Shown in pieces: positions 20,756 through 29,355 of a DNA stretch of 64,000 nucleotides. Both the position numbers and the translations under genes were made by a program. Source of the stretch: JACDAN01 sp963802375 (GTDB taxonomy: Bacteria; Actinomycetota; Thermoleophilia; Gaiellales; Gaiellaceae). The number at the start of each line of letters is the position of its first letter. Position 1 is the first letter of the stretch. The notes beneath the pieces were generated by a model. The model did not search any database, was not told where the DNA came from, and saw nothing but the letters and a program-made list of their open reading frames with translations. The stretch is from positions 620,001-684,000 of the forward strand of contig CAWDIJ010000010.1 in NCBI GenBank assembly GCA_963802375.1, written 5' to 3'.

Positions 20756-21631
20756 GGTGAGGGCATCCGCTCCCGCCACGACTTCCAGGATCTCCTGCGT
20801 GATCTCGGCCTGGCGGGCCCGGTTCATCGCCAGCGTCAGGCTGTCGATCAGCTCCGCCGCGTTCTTCGAGGCGTTTCGCATCGCCGTCATCCGGGCTCCC
20901 TGCTCGGACGCGGCCGACTCGAGCAGCGCCCGGTAGAGCTCCGTCTCCACGTAGACGGGGAGCAGACGCTCGAGGATCAGCTCGGGCTCCGGCTCGTAGA
21001 TGAAGTCGCCGACGAGCGCCGGCGCCTCGTCGCCGGACTCGAGCACGCTCTCGGGGATCGGGAGGATCTCCTGCTCCACGACCCGCTGGACGAGCGGCGA
21101 CTCGAAGTGGTTGTAGACGACGATGACGCTGTCCACCTCGCCCTCCGTGTAGAGCTCGGCGATGTGGTGCGCGATCGCCTGGGCGTCCGCGTAGGCGGGA
21201 CGGTCGCTGAACCCGATCCAGGACTGCCCGAGCTCGTAGCGGCGGAACCTCAGCGTCGAGGCGCCCTTGCGGCCCGACACGAGCCATTTCACGTCGACGC
21301 CTTCGCCCCGTAGGCGGCGCTCGACCGCGAAGACGTGGCGGAGGATCTGCGCGTTGAACGCGCCGGCCAGGCCGCGATCGCCGGTCAGGCCGAGGATCGC
21401 AGCCGTCCGGATCTCGCGCCGCTGAAGGAGCGGCAGGCCCCGAACCGACGTGCTGGCACGGGAGGTACCGACCATCAGCTCCATCATCCGGTCCGCGTAG
21501 GGCCGCATCGCCTCGATGCGGGCCTGGGCGCGCCGGAGGCGAGCGCCCGCGACGAGCTCCATCGCCTTCGTGATCTTGCGCGTGTTCCGGACCGAGCGGA
21601 TCCGGCGCTTGATGTCCTGGACCTGCGCCAA
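20750..21631 (-). CDS. atpG: F1Fo ATP synthase gamma subunit
   Basis: A 293-residue central shaft of F1. The N-terminal helix is QDIKRRIRSVRNTRKITKAM followed by ELVAGARLRRAQ; the middle has GLTGDRGLAGAFNAQILRHV; the C-terminal helix has GARMTAMRNASKNAAELID. The start is TTG at 21631, three bases after the atpA stop, and the family N-terminus begins right there. It is the last gene of the upstream ATP synthase cluster. atpD and atpC, which normally follow, are 7.8 kb further on. Confidence 0.95.
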   Translation of the reverse strand: MAQVQDIKRRIRSVRNTRKITKAMELVAGARLRRAQARIEAMRPYADRMMELMVGTSRASTSVRGLPLLQRREIRTAAILGLTGDRGLAGAFNAQILRHVFAVERRLRGEGVDVKWLVSGRKGASTLRFRRYELGQSWIGFSDRPAYADAQAIAHHIAELYTEGEVDSVIVVYNHFESPLVQRVVEQEILPIPESVLESGDEAPALVGDFIYEPEPELILERLLPVYVETELYRALLESAASEQGARMTAMRNASKNAAELIDSLTLAMNRARQAEITQEILEVVAGADALTA

Positions 21632-21634
21632 GGC

Positions 21635-23152
21635 CTACGCGGCGTCCTTGACGAGGAAGGTCTGCTTGAACTTCTCGACCTCTTGCCGGAGACGTTCCTC
21701 GACCTCCTCGGGAAGATCGCCGGTCTCGCGGATCTCCTTGTAGATCGTCCCCTCGGTGCGGGAGTATTCCCGGAGCTCGTCGTGGAACCGCGATACGTCC
21801 TCCACGGGGATGTCGTCCAGGTAGCCGTTGATGCCGACCCAGATCGCGGCGACCTGCTCCTCCATGGGCCACGGCTGGTACTGCGGCTGGTTGAGCGTCG
21901 CGACCATCCGCTGACCGCGGGCAAGCGTCCGCTGCGTGGCCGGGTCGAGCTCGGAGCCGAACTGCGCGAAGGCCTCCAGCTCGCGGTACTGGGAGAGCTC
22001 CAGCCGGAGACGGCCCGCGACCTTCTTCATCGCCTTCGTCTGCGCGCTCGCGCCGACGCGCGAGACCGAGACGCCGACGTTCACGGCTGGACGGACGCCG
22101 GAGAAGAACAGGTCCGACTCGAGGAAGATCTGGCCGTCGGTGATCGAGATGACGTTCGTCGGGATGTAGGCGGAGATGTCGCCGGCCTGGGTCTCGATCA
22201 CCGGCAACGCCGTCGAGGAGCCGCCGCCGAGCTCGTCCGAGAGCTTCACGGCCCGCTCGAGCAGCCGCGAGTGGAGGTAGAAGACGTCGCCGGGATACGC
22301 CTCGCGTCCGGGCGGCCGACGGAGGAGCAGCGACAGCTGCCGGTACGCGTCCGCGTGCTTCGAGAGGTCGTCGTACATCACGAGGGCGTGGCCGCCGTTG
22401 AACATGAAGTGCTCTGCCATCGCCGCGCCTGCGAAGGGCGCCATCCACTTGATCGGGGCGGACTCGTTCGCTGACGCGTTGACGATGATCGTGTAGTCCA
22501 TCGCGCCTGCGTCGCGGAGCCGCTCGTAAACCTGGGCGACCGTCGACGCCTTCTGACCGATCGCGACGTAGATGCAGATCACGTCGGTGTCCTTCTGGTT
22601 CAGGATCGTGTCGATCAGGATCGCCGTCTTGCCGGTCGAGCGGTCGCCGATGATCAGCTCCCGCTGGCCGCGGCCGACGTTCGTCATCGCGTCGATCGCC
22701 TTGATGCCGGTCATCAGCGGCTCCTTCACCGGCTGACGGTCGACGACGCCCGGAGCCTTGAACTCGAGCGGCCGCGTCTCGCTCGTCTCGATCGGTGGCC
22801 CGCCGTCGAGCGGATTGCCGAGCGGGTCGACGATGCGGCCGATCAGCGCATCTCCGACCGGGACGCTCGCGACCTGGCCGGTGCGCTTGACCGACTCGCC
22901 TTCCTTGACGAGCTCCCACTCGCCGAAGAGCGCCGCGCCGACGTTGTCCTCCTCGAGGTTGAACGCGATGCCGGTGACGCCGTGCTCGAGCTCGAGCAGC
23001 TCGAGTGCAACGGCGTTCTCGAGCCCGTGGATGCGGGCGATACCGTCGCCGACTTGGAGGACGCCGCCGACCTCGGCGAGGTCGGTCTCGACGTCGTACT
23101 GCTCGATCCGCTCCTTGAGGATCGAGGTGATCTCTTCTGGTCTCAGGCGCAC
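21635..23152 (-). CDS. atpA: F1Fo ATP synthase alpha subunit
   Basis: A 505-residue non-catalytic nucleotide-binding F1 subunit. Motifs: GDGIARIHGLENAVALELLE in the N-terminal barrel, P-loop GDRSTGKTAILIDTI, YVAIGQKASTVAQV, and the signature around LPVIETQAGDISAYIPTN. The VITDGQ-type motif reads SITDGQIFLESDLF. Length is normal. ATG (or GTG) at 23152 follows atpH after five bases. It works with beta, gamma, delta and epsilon in F1. Confidence 0.97.
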   Translation of the reverse strand: MRLRPEEITSILKERIEQYDVETDLAEVGGVLQVGDGIARIHGLENAVALELLELEHGVTGIAFNLEEDNVGAALFGEWELVKEGESVKRTGQVASVPVGDALIGRIVDPLGNPLDGGPPIETSETRPLEFKAPGVVDRQPVKEPLMTGIKAIDAMTNVGRGQRELIIGDRSTGKTAILIDTILNQKDTDVICIYVAIGQKASTVAQVYERLRDAGAMDYTIIVNASANESAPIKWMAPFAGAAMAEHFMFNGGHALVMYDDLSKHADAYRQLSLLLRRPPGREAYPGDVFYLHSRLLERAVKLSDELGGGSSTALPVIETQAGDISAYIPTNVISITDGQIFLESDLFFSGVRPAVNVGVSVSRVGASAQTKAMKKVAGRLRLELSQYRELEAFAQFGSELDPATQRTLARGQRMVATLNQPQYQPWPMEEQVAAIWVGINGYLDDIPVEDVSRFHDELREYSRTEGTIYKEIRETGDLPEEVEERLRQEVEKFKQTFLVKDAA

Positions 23153-23157
23153 GTGGG

Positions 23158-23697
23158 TTAGCTCCTTCCGGTTCCTGTCAGCTGACGGCGTAGCGTCTGC
23201 AGGCGAGACCGGATGCTCGCGTCGACGCGATGCGATCCGGCCTGCAGCACGAATCCTCCGATGAGGTTGGGGTCGACCTTCCGCGTGGCGCGCAATCGGC
23301 GGTCCGAGACGCCCTCGATTCGCGCCAGGATCCGGCTCGCCTCGTCGTCCGAGAGCTCCACGGCGGTCGTGAGCTCGACGTCGAGGATCCCTTCCTCGCG
23401 GGCGACGAGCGCCTCGAACTCACGGACGATCGCGGGGAGCTCGTTCGTGCGGCCCTTTTCGGCCACGAGCAGGAGGAAGTTGCGGACGCTCTCGTCGACG
23501 TCGGCAAGGATCGATCGCAGCGCATCGACGCGCTCGTGCGTGTCCACTTCGGGGCTCTCGAGGAGCGCGCGCAGCTCTGGCACCTGCTCCATCGCCTGAA
23601 GGAACTCGGTGAGCTCCTCCCGCACCGCGTCGAGCTTGCCCTGCTCCTTCGCGGACTCGAAGAGCGCGTTCGCATAGATGCGCTCGGCAACCGGCAC
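23158..23697 (-). CDS. atpH: F1Fo ATP synthase delta subunit
   Basis: A 179-residue stator subunit joining alpha to the b-subunit stalk. N-terminal helices: RIYANALFESAKEQGKLDAV; central VRNFLLLVAEKGRTNELPAI; C-terminal LIGGFVLQAGSHRVDASIRS, the OSCP/delta signature. The start is GTG at 23697, sharing one base with the atpF stop (TAGTG). The far longer open frame upstream is atpF read out of frame. Confidence 0.93.
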   Translation of the reverse strand: MPVAERIYANALFESAKEQGKLDAVREELTEFLQAMEQVPELRALLESPEVDTHERVDALRSILADVDESVRNFLLLVAEKGRTNELPAIVREFEALVAREEGILDVELTTAVELSDDEASRILARIEGVSDRRLRATRKVDPNLIGGFVLQAGSHRVDASIRSRLQTLRRQLTGTGRS

Positions 23698-24221
23698 TAC
23701 TTCACTTCTTCCAGGACAGAGAAGTCGAGCTCGCCGATCGCGTCGTCGATCAGGCGCCGGTGGTCTTCGTCCGTCAGGACCTTGCCGGTCACCTTGCTCG
23801 TCGCGATCACGGTCAGGTCGGCGACCTCGGCGCGGATTTGCTCCAGTGCGCGGCGCGTCTCGGCCTCGATCTGCTTCGTGGTGTCCTCGAGCCGGCGCTG
23901 CCGCTCGGCCTCGAGCTCCTCCTTCATCCGCTCGCGCTGCGCCTCGGCCACGCGCCTTGCCTCGGCGAGGATCTGCTCGGCGTCCCCGCGCGCCTCGGCG
24001 ATCATCGCTCGATGCTGCTCGAGGAGTTTCCGCGCCTCCGCCCGGGCGTTGTCGGCTTCCTCGATCGCCTGCCGGATCCGGTCTCGGCGGGCGTCGATCG
24101 CCTTCTGGACGGGCCCGAAGATGTACCTCCGCAGCACGAAGAACGTGATGCCGAAGCAGAGCAGCGTCCAGATCATGAGGCCGGGGACGACCTCGATCAG
24201 CGGGTTGGCGGCGACGAGCAT
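23697..24221 (-). CDS. atpF: F1Fo ATP synthase b subunit
   Basis: A 174-residue stator stalk protein: one N-terminal membrane helix (VVPGLMIWTLLCFGITFFVL) and a long charged coiled coil (ARAEARKLLEQHRAMIAEAR). It ends LDFSVLEEVK. The ATG at 24221 is chosen, five bases after the atpE stop, because the family begins just before the helix; a longer frame upstream overlaps atpE. One b gene is seen, so the stalk is probably a b homodimer. Confidence 0.93.
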   Translation of the reverse strand: MLVAANPLIEVVPGLMIWTLLCFGITFFVLRRYIFGPVQKAIDARRDRIRQAIEEADNARAEARKLLEQHRAMIAEARGDAEQILAEARRVAEAQRERMKEELEAERQRRLEDTTKQIEAETRRALEQIRAEVADLTVIATSKVTGKVLTDEDHRRLIDDAIGELDFSVLEEVK

Positions 24222-24226
24222 CTCGA

Positions 24227-24493
24227 TCAAACCAGGACGAACGCCAGCAGCCCGCCGATGAGGCCGTAGAAGACGACTGCCTCGGTGAGCGCGAAGCCGA
24301 GCCACTGGATGCCGGTGAGCTCACCGCGAAGCTCAGGCTGGCGGGCGACGGCCTGGATCATCGAGCCGAAGATGTTCCCGATGCCGATCCCGGCGCCGAG
24401 CGAGCCGAGACCGATGCCGAGTGCGAGCGCGACCGCCTTTCCGGCGTCGACGCCGTCCTCGGCGGCCGCGAAGACGATTGCAGCGAGGTTCAT
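24227..24493 (-). CDS. atpE: F1Fo ATP synthase c subunit (proteolipid)
   Basis: An 88-residue two-helix ring subunit. Helix 1 has the glycine-rich GIGLGSLGAGIGIGNIFG, the loop is RQPELRGEL, and helix 2 carries the ion-binding Glu in FALTEAVVFYGLIGGLLAF. No sodium-type Gln/Thr/Ser cluster is evident, so protons are the likely ion. It lies 12 bases after the atpB stop. Confidence 0.96.
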   Translation of the reverse strand: MNLAAIVFAAAEDGVDAGKAVALALGIGLGSLGAGIGIGNIFGSMIQAVARQPELRGELTGIQWLGFALTEAVVFYGLIGGLLAFVLV

Positions 24494-24505
24494 CTGTGCT
24501 CCTTC

Positions 24506-25393
24506 CTAGTGGTTCGGCTCGATGGCCGAGCCGATGTAGATGGCTGACAGGGCGGCGAAGATGTACGCCTGGATCGAGACGACGATGAGGATCTCGAAGA
24601 GGTAGAACGCCGTCGCGGCGGGGACGACGAGCGGAGCGAGGACCACCGTCTCGAGCACGAACATCAGGCCGATGAACGTGAGGATCAGCATGTGGCCGGC
24701 GAGCATGTTCGCGTAGAGCCGGACGGAAAGCGAGATCAGGCGCATGAACTGACCGAGGACCTCGAGCGGGACGATCAGCGGGTACATCGCCTTGGGCACG
24801 TCGGGGATCCAGCTCTTGAAGTACTTGGCGGCGCCGTTCGCACGGATCCCCTCCACGTGGGTGAAGACGAACGTCATCAGGGCGAGCGTGAGCGTCACCG
24901 AGAGCGTCGAGGTCGCCGCGTAGATGCCGAAGGTCGGAAGCTCGACGCCGAACAGCTCGAACGTCTCGTCCGAGAGCGGCAACGGGACGAAGCCGATCAT
25001 GTTCACGACCCAGATGAAGAGGGCGAGCGAGGCAACGTAGGGGAACCAGCGCGCGATCGCCTTGGTAGGCAGGCCCTGCTCGGCGATCTGGGTCTGAGTG
25101 ATCTCGTAGACCCACTCGCCGACCGTCTGGCGGCGGTCGGGGTCGGTGCCGAGGCGCCAGCGCATCAACAGCCAGCCGAGAAGGATCGTCAGCACCGAGC
25201 CGAGGATCAGGTAGGCGACCGCCTTGTTGATGGAGAGATCGAGCGGGCCGATGTGAATCGGAATCCACTCGTGGAGGAGCCACTCGTGCGACGGGTCGAA
25301 CTTCTCCTCTTCCTCGCCCTCGACCGTGGACGCCAGCGCCGAGGTTGGCAAGGTCAGCGCGAGGCCGGCCACGAAGGCGAGCGCGTGCTTCAT
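24506..25393 (-). CDS. atpB: F1Fo ATP synthase a subunit
   Basis: A 295-residue Fo channel subunit. The N-terminus looks like a cleavable signal (MKHALAFVAGLALTLPTSAL). Several helices follow, with the essential Arg in RLISLSVRLYANMLAGHML. The late helix LVVPAATAFYLFEILIVVSI and IQAYIFAALSAIYIGSA are typical. The start overlaps the atpI stop by four bases (ATGA). Proton passage between this subunit and the c-ring drives rotation. Confidence 0.95.
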   Translation of the reverse strand: MKHALAFVAGLALTLPTSALASTVEGEEEEKFDPSHEWLLHEWIPIHIGPLDLSINKAVAYLILGSVLTILLGWLLMRWRLGTDPDRRQTVGEWVYEITQTQIAEQGLPTKAIARWFPYVASLALFIWVVNMIGFVPLPLSDETFELFGVELPTFGIYAATSTLSVTLTLALMTFVFTHVEGIRANGAAKYFKSWIPDVPKAMYPLIVPLEVLGQFMRLISLSVRLYANMLAGHMLILTFIGLMFVLETVVLAPLVVPAATAFYLFEILIVVSIQAYIFAALSAIYIGSAIEPNH

Positions 25394-25782
25394 CTGTGGG
25401 CAGGGCTCCCGAAGTAGGTGAGCAGCGAGAGGCCGAGCTCGAGCGTGTATGCGAGCGCGTAGACCGCACCCGCGGCGAGGCCGACCTCCTGGTTGGAAGC
25501 CGCGACGATGATCACGACCACCATCACGGCCACTGGCCTGAACATCATCCCGACTCCCCTCACGCCTGAGGCGGCGAGATTATCGGCGCCGAGCTGCAGG
25601 CGTGAGAGCAGCACGCCGAGCAGCTGCGCGCAGAGCCAGAGAATCGCGCCGAGCGCCCAGCCGCGCAGCGGCCAGCCGGCGACCGCGAAGACCGGGAGCG
25701 CGAGCAGGACAACGGCGCCGCCCGCCGCGACGGGCACGAGGCGGCTCGGAACCGCCCGAGGGGTCGCCCAGACGTCTCTCAC
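25390..25782 (-). CDS. atpI: ATP synthase subunit I (AtpI-like) membrane protein
   Basis: A 130-residue protein with four predicted helices (VPVAAGGAVVLLALPVFAVA, LGAILWLCAQLLGVLLSRL, MMFRPVAVMVVVIIVAAS, VYALAYTLELGLSLLTYFG). Position just before atpB and the topology fit AtpI, which helps c-ring assembly. GTG at 25782 overlaps the stop of the small AtpZ-like gene (GTGA). The sequence is weakly conserved in this family, so the call leans on context. Confidence 0.75.
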   Translation of the reverse strand: MRDVWATPRAVPSRLVPVAAGGAVVLLALPVFAVAGWPLRGWALGAILWLCAQLLGVLLSRLQLGADNLAASGVRGVGMMFRPVAVMVVVIIVAASNQEVGLAAGAVYALAYTLELGLSLLTYFGSPAHR

Positions 25783-25982
25783 GAGAACACTCCGCGGTAG
25801 CGGCGGTAAACGGCGAAGATCCCGGCGGGGATCCCGAGGATCGCTCCGACGAGGGCTCCGATCGGCCAGGCGCCCGCCAGCCAGCCCACGAGCGCCCCGA
25901 TGCCGATGCCGGCCACCATGGTGCCGAGAAGGACGGCGCCTGCCCCAGCCGGGTCTAGCGACTCGCGAGGGGCGCGCTCCAT
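25779..25982 (-). CDS. AtpZ/AtpI-like small membrane protein, first gene of the ATP synthase cluster
   Basis: A 67-residue protein with two helices (GAVLLGTMVAGIGIGALVGW and WPIGALVGAILGIPAGIFAV) separated by a short loop and ending YRRYRGVFS. This matches the small ATPase_gene1/AtpZ family, often first in ATP synthase operons and linked to AtpI. The start is ATG at 25982. The 122-base gap upstream to wecA is AT-richer than its surroundings and has TATGCT about ten bases before the ATG on this strand, a possible -10, but no good -35. Confidence 0.75.
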   Translation of the reverse strand: MERAPRESLDPAGAGAVLLGTMVAGIGIGALVGWLAGAWPIGALVGAILGIPAGIFAVYRRYRGVFS

Positions 25983-26104
25983 TCCGGGCCGAGCATACCA
26001 AAGCTTGTAACAGCGGAAACCCGCATGGTTCAGCCAAAATCGCGTGAGCTTGTAGCTTCGATTGGCATCTGGCCCCAGCGGTTGACGCCGCGGCCGGAGG
26101 GGCG

Positions 26105-27229
26105 CTACGCGCTGCGGCGCGCGTCCTCCCGCGCCTGCTCCTCCCGGCGGCGGATGCGGGGGTTCGCCAGCTTGACGATCTCGAGGAGGTACGCGATGTA
26201 GATCGAGGCGGCCACGGCCAGGACGGCCACGCCGCCGGCGATCAGCGTGTTCGAGAGGTCCCACTCGCCGCGCGGGCGCGGCGGCAGGAAGCGCGTCGCG
26301 AGCGCGGCCGCGGCGAGGATCCCGCACCACGCGTACATGTACACGACGGCGCGCTTCTGCGAGAAGCCGATGTTCATGAACCGGTGGTGGAGGTGCGCGC
26401 GGTCGGCCTCGTAGAGCGGCTGGCGGTACTTGAGGCGCTTCGCGACGACGAACGAAGTGTCCACGATCGGGATCGCCAGCACGAGGAGCGGCAGGACGAG
26501 CGTCGCCAACGCGGCCGTCTTGACGAGCCCCTCGATCGCCAGGGTCGCGAGCAGGAACCCGAGCAGGAGCGCCCCCGAGTCGCCCATGAAGATCCGCGCC
26601 GGGTAGAAGTTGTGGTGGAGGAATCCGAAGCAGGCGCCGGCCACGATCGCCGCGAGCAGCGCCGCTTCCGGTGCGCCGAGCGAGAGCCCGATGATCGCGA
26701 ACGTCGAGCCGGCGATCGCGCAGATGCCGGCCGCCAGGCCGTCCATCCCGTCGAGGAAGTTGACCATGTTCATGATCGCGACGACCCAGACGATCGTCGC
26801 CGCGCCGGCCGCCCACTCCGGCAGCTCCTGGCTCCCGAAGCCGGGGAACGTGAACCGGTCGACCGTGACCCCGAATCCGACGGCGACGGCGCCGGCCGCG
26901 ACCTGGCCGCCGAGCTTGCCCCACCACGGGAGCCCGCGGAAGTCGTCGATCGCGCCGACCGTCGTCGCGATCGCCGCGCCGAGCAGGATCCCGCGGTACG
27001 GCCCGTCGAGCTCGAGGAACGCGAGCGCCGGCACGAAAATCCCGAGCAGCAGCGCGATCCCGCCGAGCCGCGGCACGGGATGCGTGTGGACGCGCCGCGT
27101 CTCCCCCGGCTCGTCCACCACGCCGATGAAGCGCGCGAAGCGCCCTACGCCGGGCGTCAGGAGCAGGACGACGGCAAGGGCGAGCAGGAACCCCCAGACG
27201 ACCTCCGGGTTGTCACGAAGAGTGTCCAA
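26105..27229 (-). CDS. wecA: WecA/MraY-family undecaprenyl-phosphate sugar-1-phosphate transferase
   Basis: A 374-residue, roughly eleven-helix enzyme that starts lipid-linked glycan assembly by moving a GlcNAc-type sugar-1-P to undecaprenyl phosphate. Motifs: VDEPGETRRVHTHPVPRLGG, the catalytic Asp pair region TVGAIDDFRGL, NMVNFLDGMDGLAAG, FMGDSGALLLGF and ADRAHLHHRFMNIGFS. The HIHH-type His motif reads HLHH, as in WecA/TagO rather than MraY. The start is TTG at 27229, six bases after GGGAGAGG of palindrome copy E. Its place before the atp genes matches rfe/wecA in Mycobacterium. Confidence 0.88.
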   Translation of the reverse strand: MDTLRDNPEVVWGFLLALAVVLLLTPGVGRFARFIGVVDEPGETRRVHTHPVPRLGGIALLLGIFVPALAFLELDGPYRGILLGAAIATTVGAIDDFRGLPWWGKLGGQVAAGAVAVGFGVTVDRFTFPGFGSQELPEWAAGAATIVWVVAIMNMVNFLDGMDGLAAGICAIAGSTFAIIGLSLGAPEAALLAAIVAGACFGFLHHNFYPARIFMGDSGALLLGFLLATLAIEGLVKTAALATLVLPLLVLAIPIVDTSFVVAKRLKYRQPLYEADRAHLHHRFMNIGFSQKRAVVYMYAWCGILAAAALATRFLPPRPRGEWDLSNTLIAGGVAVLAVAASIYIAYLLEIVKLANPRIRRREEQAREDARRSA

Positions 27230-27232
27230 TCA

Positions 27233-27394
27233 GTGCCTCTCCCGGCGATACACGCCGGCCTCTGGCCCGCGATCACGCGGCGCCAGAGCCGACCCTCCTC
27301 CTCGCCAAGGCTCTCCAGCCTTGCCTCGTCGGAGTGCGCGCTCTGGCTTGGTGCTCACGACCCAGAGACTCGGCAGCATCACCGGAAGAGGCAC
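27233..27394. repeat. Intercistronic palindromic element, family I, copy E (inverted interior)
   Basis: About 162 bases between upp and wecA. The ends GTGCCTCTCCCGG and CCGGAAGAGGCAC are inverted repeats. The interior lies in the opposite orientation to the other five copies, with the GCGATCACGCGGCGCCAGAG block nearest wecA. The end next to the start still supplies GGGAGAGGCACTGA before the TTG, so only the symmetrical ends, not the interior, are constrained in direction. Confidence 0.85.
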
Positions 27395-27399
27395 AACTC

Positions 27400-28044
27400 C
27401 TATTTCGTGCCGTACAGGCGGTCTCCGGCGTCGCCGAGACCCGGGACGATGTAGCCCTTCTCGTTGAGGCCGCGGTCGACCGACGCCGTGACGATGCGCA
27501 CGTCGGGATGCTCCGCGTGCACGCGCTCGATCCCCTCGGGCGCCGAGACGAGGCAGACGAGCGTCACGGTCCTGGCGCCCGCCTCCTTGACCTTGGTGAT
27601 CGCCGCCACGCTCGAGTTCCCCGTCGCGAGCATCGGGTCGAGCACGATCGCGTCGCGGTCCTCGAGGTCGTTCGGCAGCTTGACGTAGTACTCGACCGGC
27701 TCGAGCGTCTCCTCGTCGCGGTAGAGGCCGATGAAGCCGACCCGCGCGCCCGAGACGAGCGAGAGCACCCCGTCGAGCATCCCCATGCCGGCGCGCAGCA
27801 CCGGACAGACGGCGACCTTCTTCCCGGAGATCCGCTGCACAGTCGTCCGCTCGAGCGGCGTGTCGATCTCGACGTCCTCGGTCGGGAAGTCCTTCGTCGC
27901 CTCGTAGGTGAGGAGCAGCGTGACCTCGTTCGCGATCTTGCGGAAGTGGACGGTCGGCGTGTCCTGCTCGCGCAGGTACGACAGCTTGTGCTGCACCAGC
28001 GGGTGCTTGACCTCGATGACGCGATCGGTGGCGACCGCGCTCAC
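27400..28044 (-). CDS. upp: Uracil phosphoribosyltransferase
   Basis: A 214-residue salvage enzyme making UMP from uracil and PRPP. N-terminal VIEVKHPLVQHKLSYLREQD, the VCPVLRAGMGMLDGVLSLV segment, and PRPP loop VLDPMLATGNSSVAAI. The C-terminus GYIVPGLGDAGDRLYGTK is the uracil-binding signature. The start is GTG at 28044, overlapping the glyA stop (GTGA). The open frame merges with the 5' part of glyA only because glyA is frameshifted. Confidence 0.95.
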   Translation of the reverse strand: MSAVATDRVIEVKHPLVQHKLSYLREQDTPTVHFRKIANEVTLLLTYEATKDFPTEDVEIDTPLERTTVQRISGKKVAVCPVLRAGMGMLDGVLSLVSGARVGFIGLYRDEETLEPVEYYVKLPNDLEDRDAIVLDPMLATGNSSVAAITKVKEAGARTVTLVCLVSAPEGIERVHAEHPDVRIVTASVDRGLNEKGYIVPGLGDAGDRLYGTK

Positions 28045-29334
28045 GCGACGTACGTGGTGAAGCCGCGGAACCCCGGATAGAGCGGATGCTTGTCGCACAG
28101 CGCGGCGCTGCGCGCGGCGAGCGCTTCGAGGTCGGCGCCGTCGTCGAGCGCCTCGACGATCACCCGGCCGACCTCGGTGAAGTCCTCTTCGACGAAGCCG
28201 CGCATGGTCGCCGCAGGCGTTCCGATCCTGACGCCCGACGCCACCGTCGGCGGCTGCTCGTCGAACGGGACTGTGTTCCGGTTCACGGTCAGCTTCACCT
28301 CGTCGAGCCGCTCCTCCGCGGCCTTGCCCGTCCACTCGGTGTTGCGCAGGTCGAGCTGGAGGAGGTGCGTGTCGGTCCCGCCGGTGAGCACGTCGAGGCC
28401 GCCCTTCATCAGGGTGTCCGAGAGCGTGTCGGCGTTCGCACGCACCTGGCGCTGATAGTCCCTGAACGCCTCGGTTGCGGCGATGCGGAAGCAGGTCGCC
28501 TTCGCCGCGATCGTGTGCTGTAGCGGCCCGCCCTGCATCCCGGGGAAGACGGCGCGGTCGACTCGCCTGCGCGTGCTCCTCGCGGCAGAGGACGAACCCC
28601 GCGCGCGGCCCGGCCAGCGTCTTGTGCGTCGTCGAGGTGACAAAGTCGCAGTGCTCGACCGGGTTCGGATGCAGTCCCGCTGCGACCAGCCCGGCGAAGT
28701 GGGCCATGTCGCAGAGCAGCAGCGCGCCGACCTCGTCCGCGATCCTCCGGAACTGGTCGGTCTCGACGGTGCGGGGGTACGCCGACCCGCCGCAGACGAT
28801 CAGGCTTGGCCGGTGCTCCTTGGCGAGGTCGAGCACCTCGTCGTAGTCGACCATGTTCGTCTCGCGGGAGACGCCGTAGTGAACGATCGTGTAGAGCCGG
28901 CCGGAGAAGTTGACCTTGAGCCCGTGCGTGAGGTGGCCGCCGTGCGAGAGCTCGAGCGACAGGATCGTGTCCCCCGGCTTGAGCGCCGCCATGTAGACGG
29001 CCATGTTCGTCTGGGCGCCGGCATGCGGCTGGACGTTCGCGTGGTCGGCCCCGAAGAGCGACTTCGCGCGGTCGATCGCCAGCTGCTCGATCTCGTCGAC
29101 GACCTCGCAGCCGCCGTAGTACCGCTTGCCCGGATAGCCCTCCGCGTACTTGTTCGTCGGCGTGCTGCCGATCGCCTCGAAGACCGACGGCCAGGTGAAG
29201 TTCTCGGACGCGATCAGCTCGATCTGCCCCCGCTGCCGCTCGAGCTCGCGGCCGAGCAGGTCGGCGATCTCGGGGTCGACGTCGGAAAGGCCGGCGGTGC
29301 GGAGCTGGTCGAGCGTCTCCTGCGCGATCGCCAT
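28041..29334 (-). CDS. glyA: Serine hydroxymethyltransferase, with a one-base frameshift
   Basis: Converts serine and tetrahydrofolate to glycine and methylene-THF using PLP. The first 255 or so residues read in one frame: ELERQRGQIELIASENFTWP, EGYPGKRYYGGCEVVDEIE, and the PLP lysine in FVTSTTHKTLAGPRAGF. After LCREEHAQA the family sequence continues in another frame as VDRAVFPGMQGGPLQHTIA to TTYVA at 28041. Dropping one A near 28561 restores GCG-GTC-GAC. Both halves are otherwise well conserved, so this is either a very recent lesion or an assembly error. The stop overlaps the upp start. Confidence 0.85.
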
Positions 29335-29355
29335 CCCGGGGATCGTACCCCGGAC

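Noticed and set aside
27400..29334. One long frame reading as a GlyA-Upp fusion
   Set aside because: The join passes through out-of-frame Arg-rich sequence after the glyA frameshift. Upp has its own GTG overlapping the true glyA stop.
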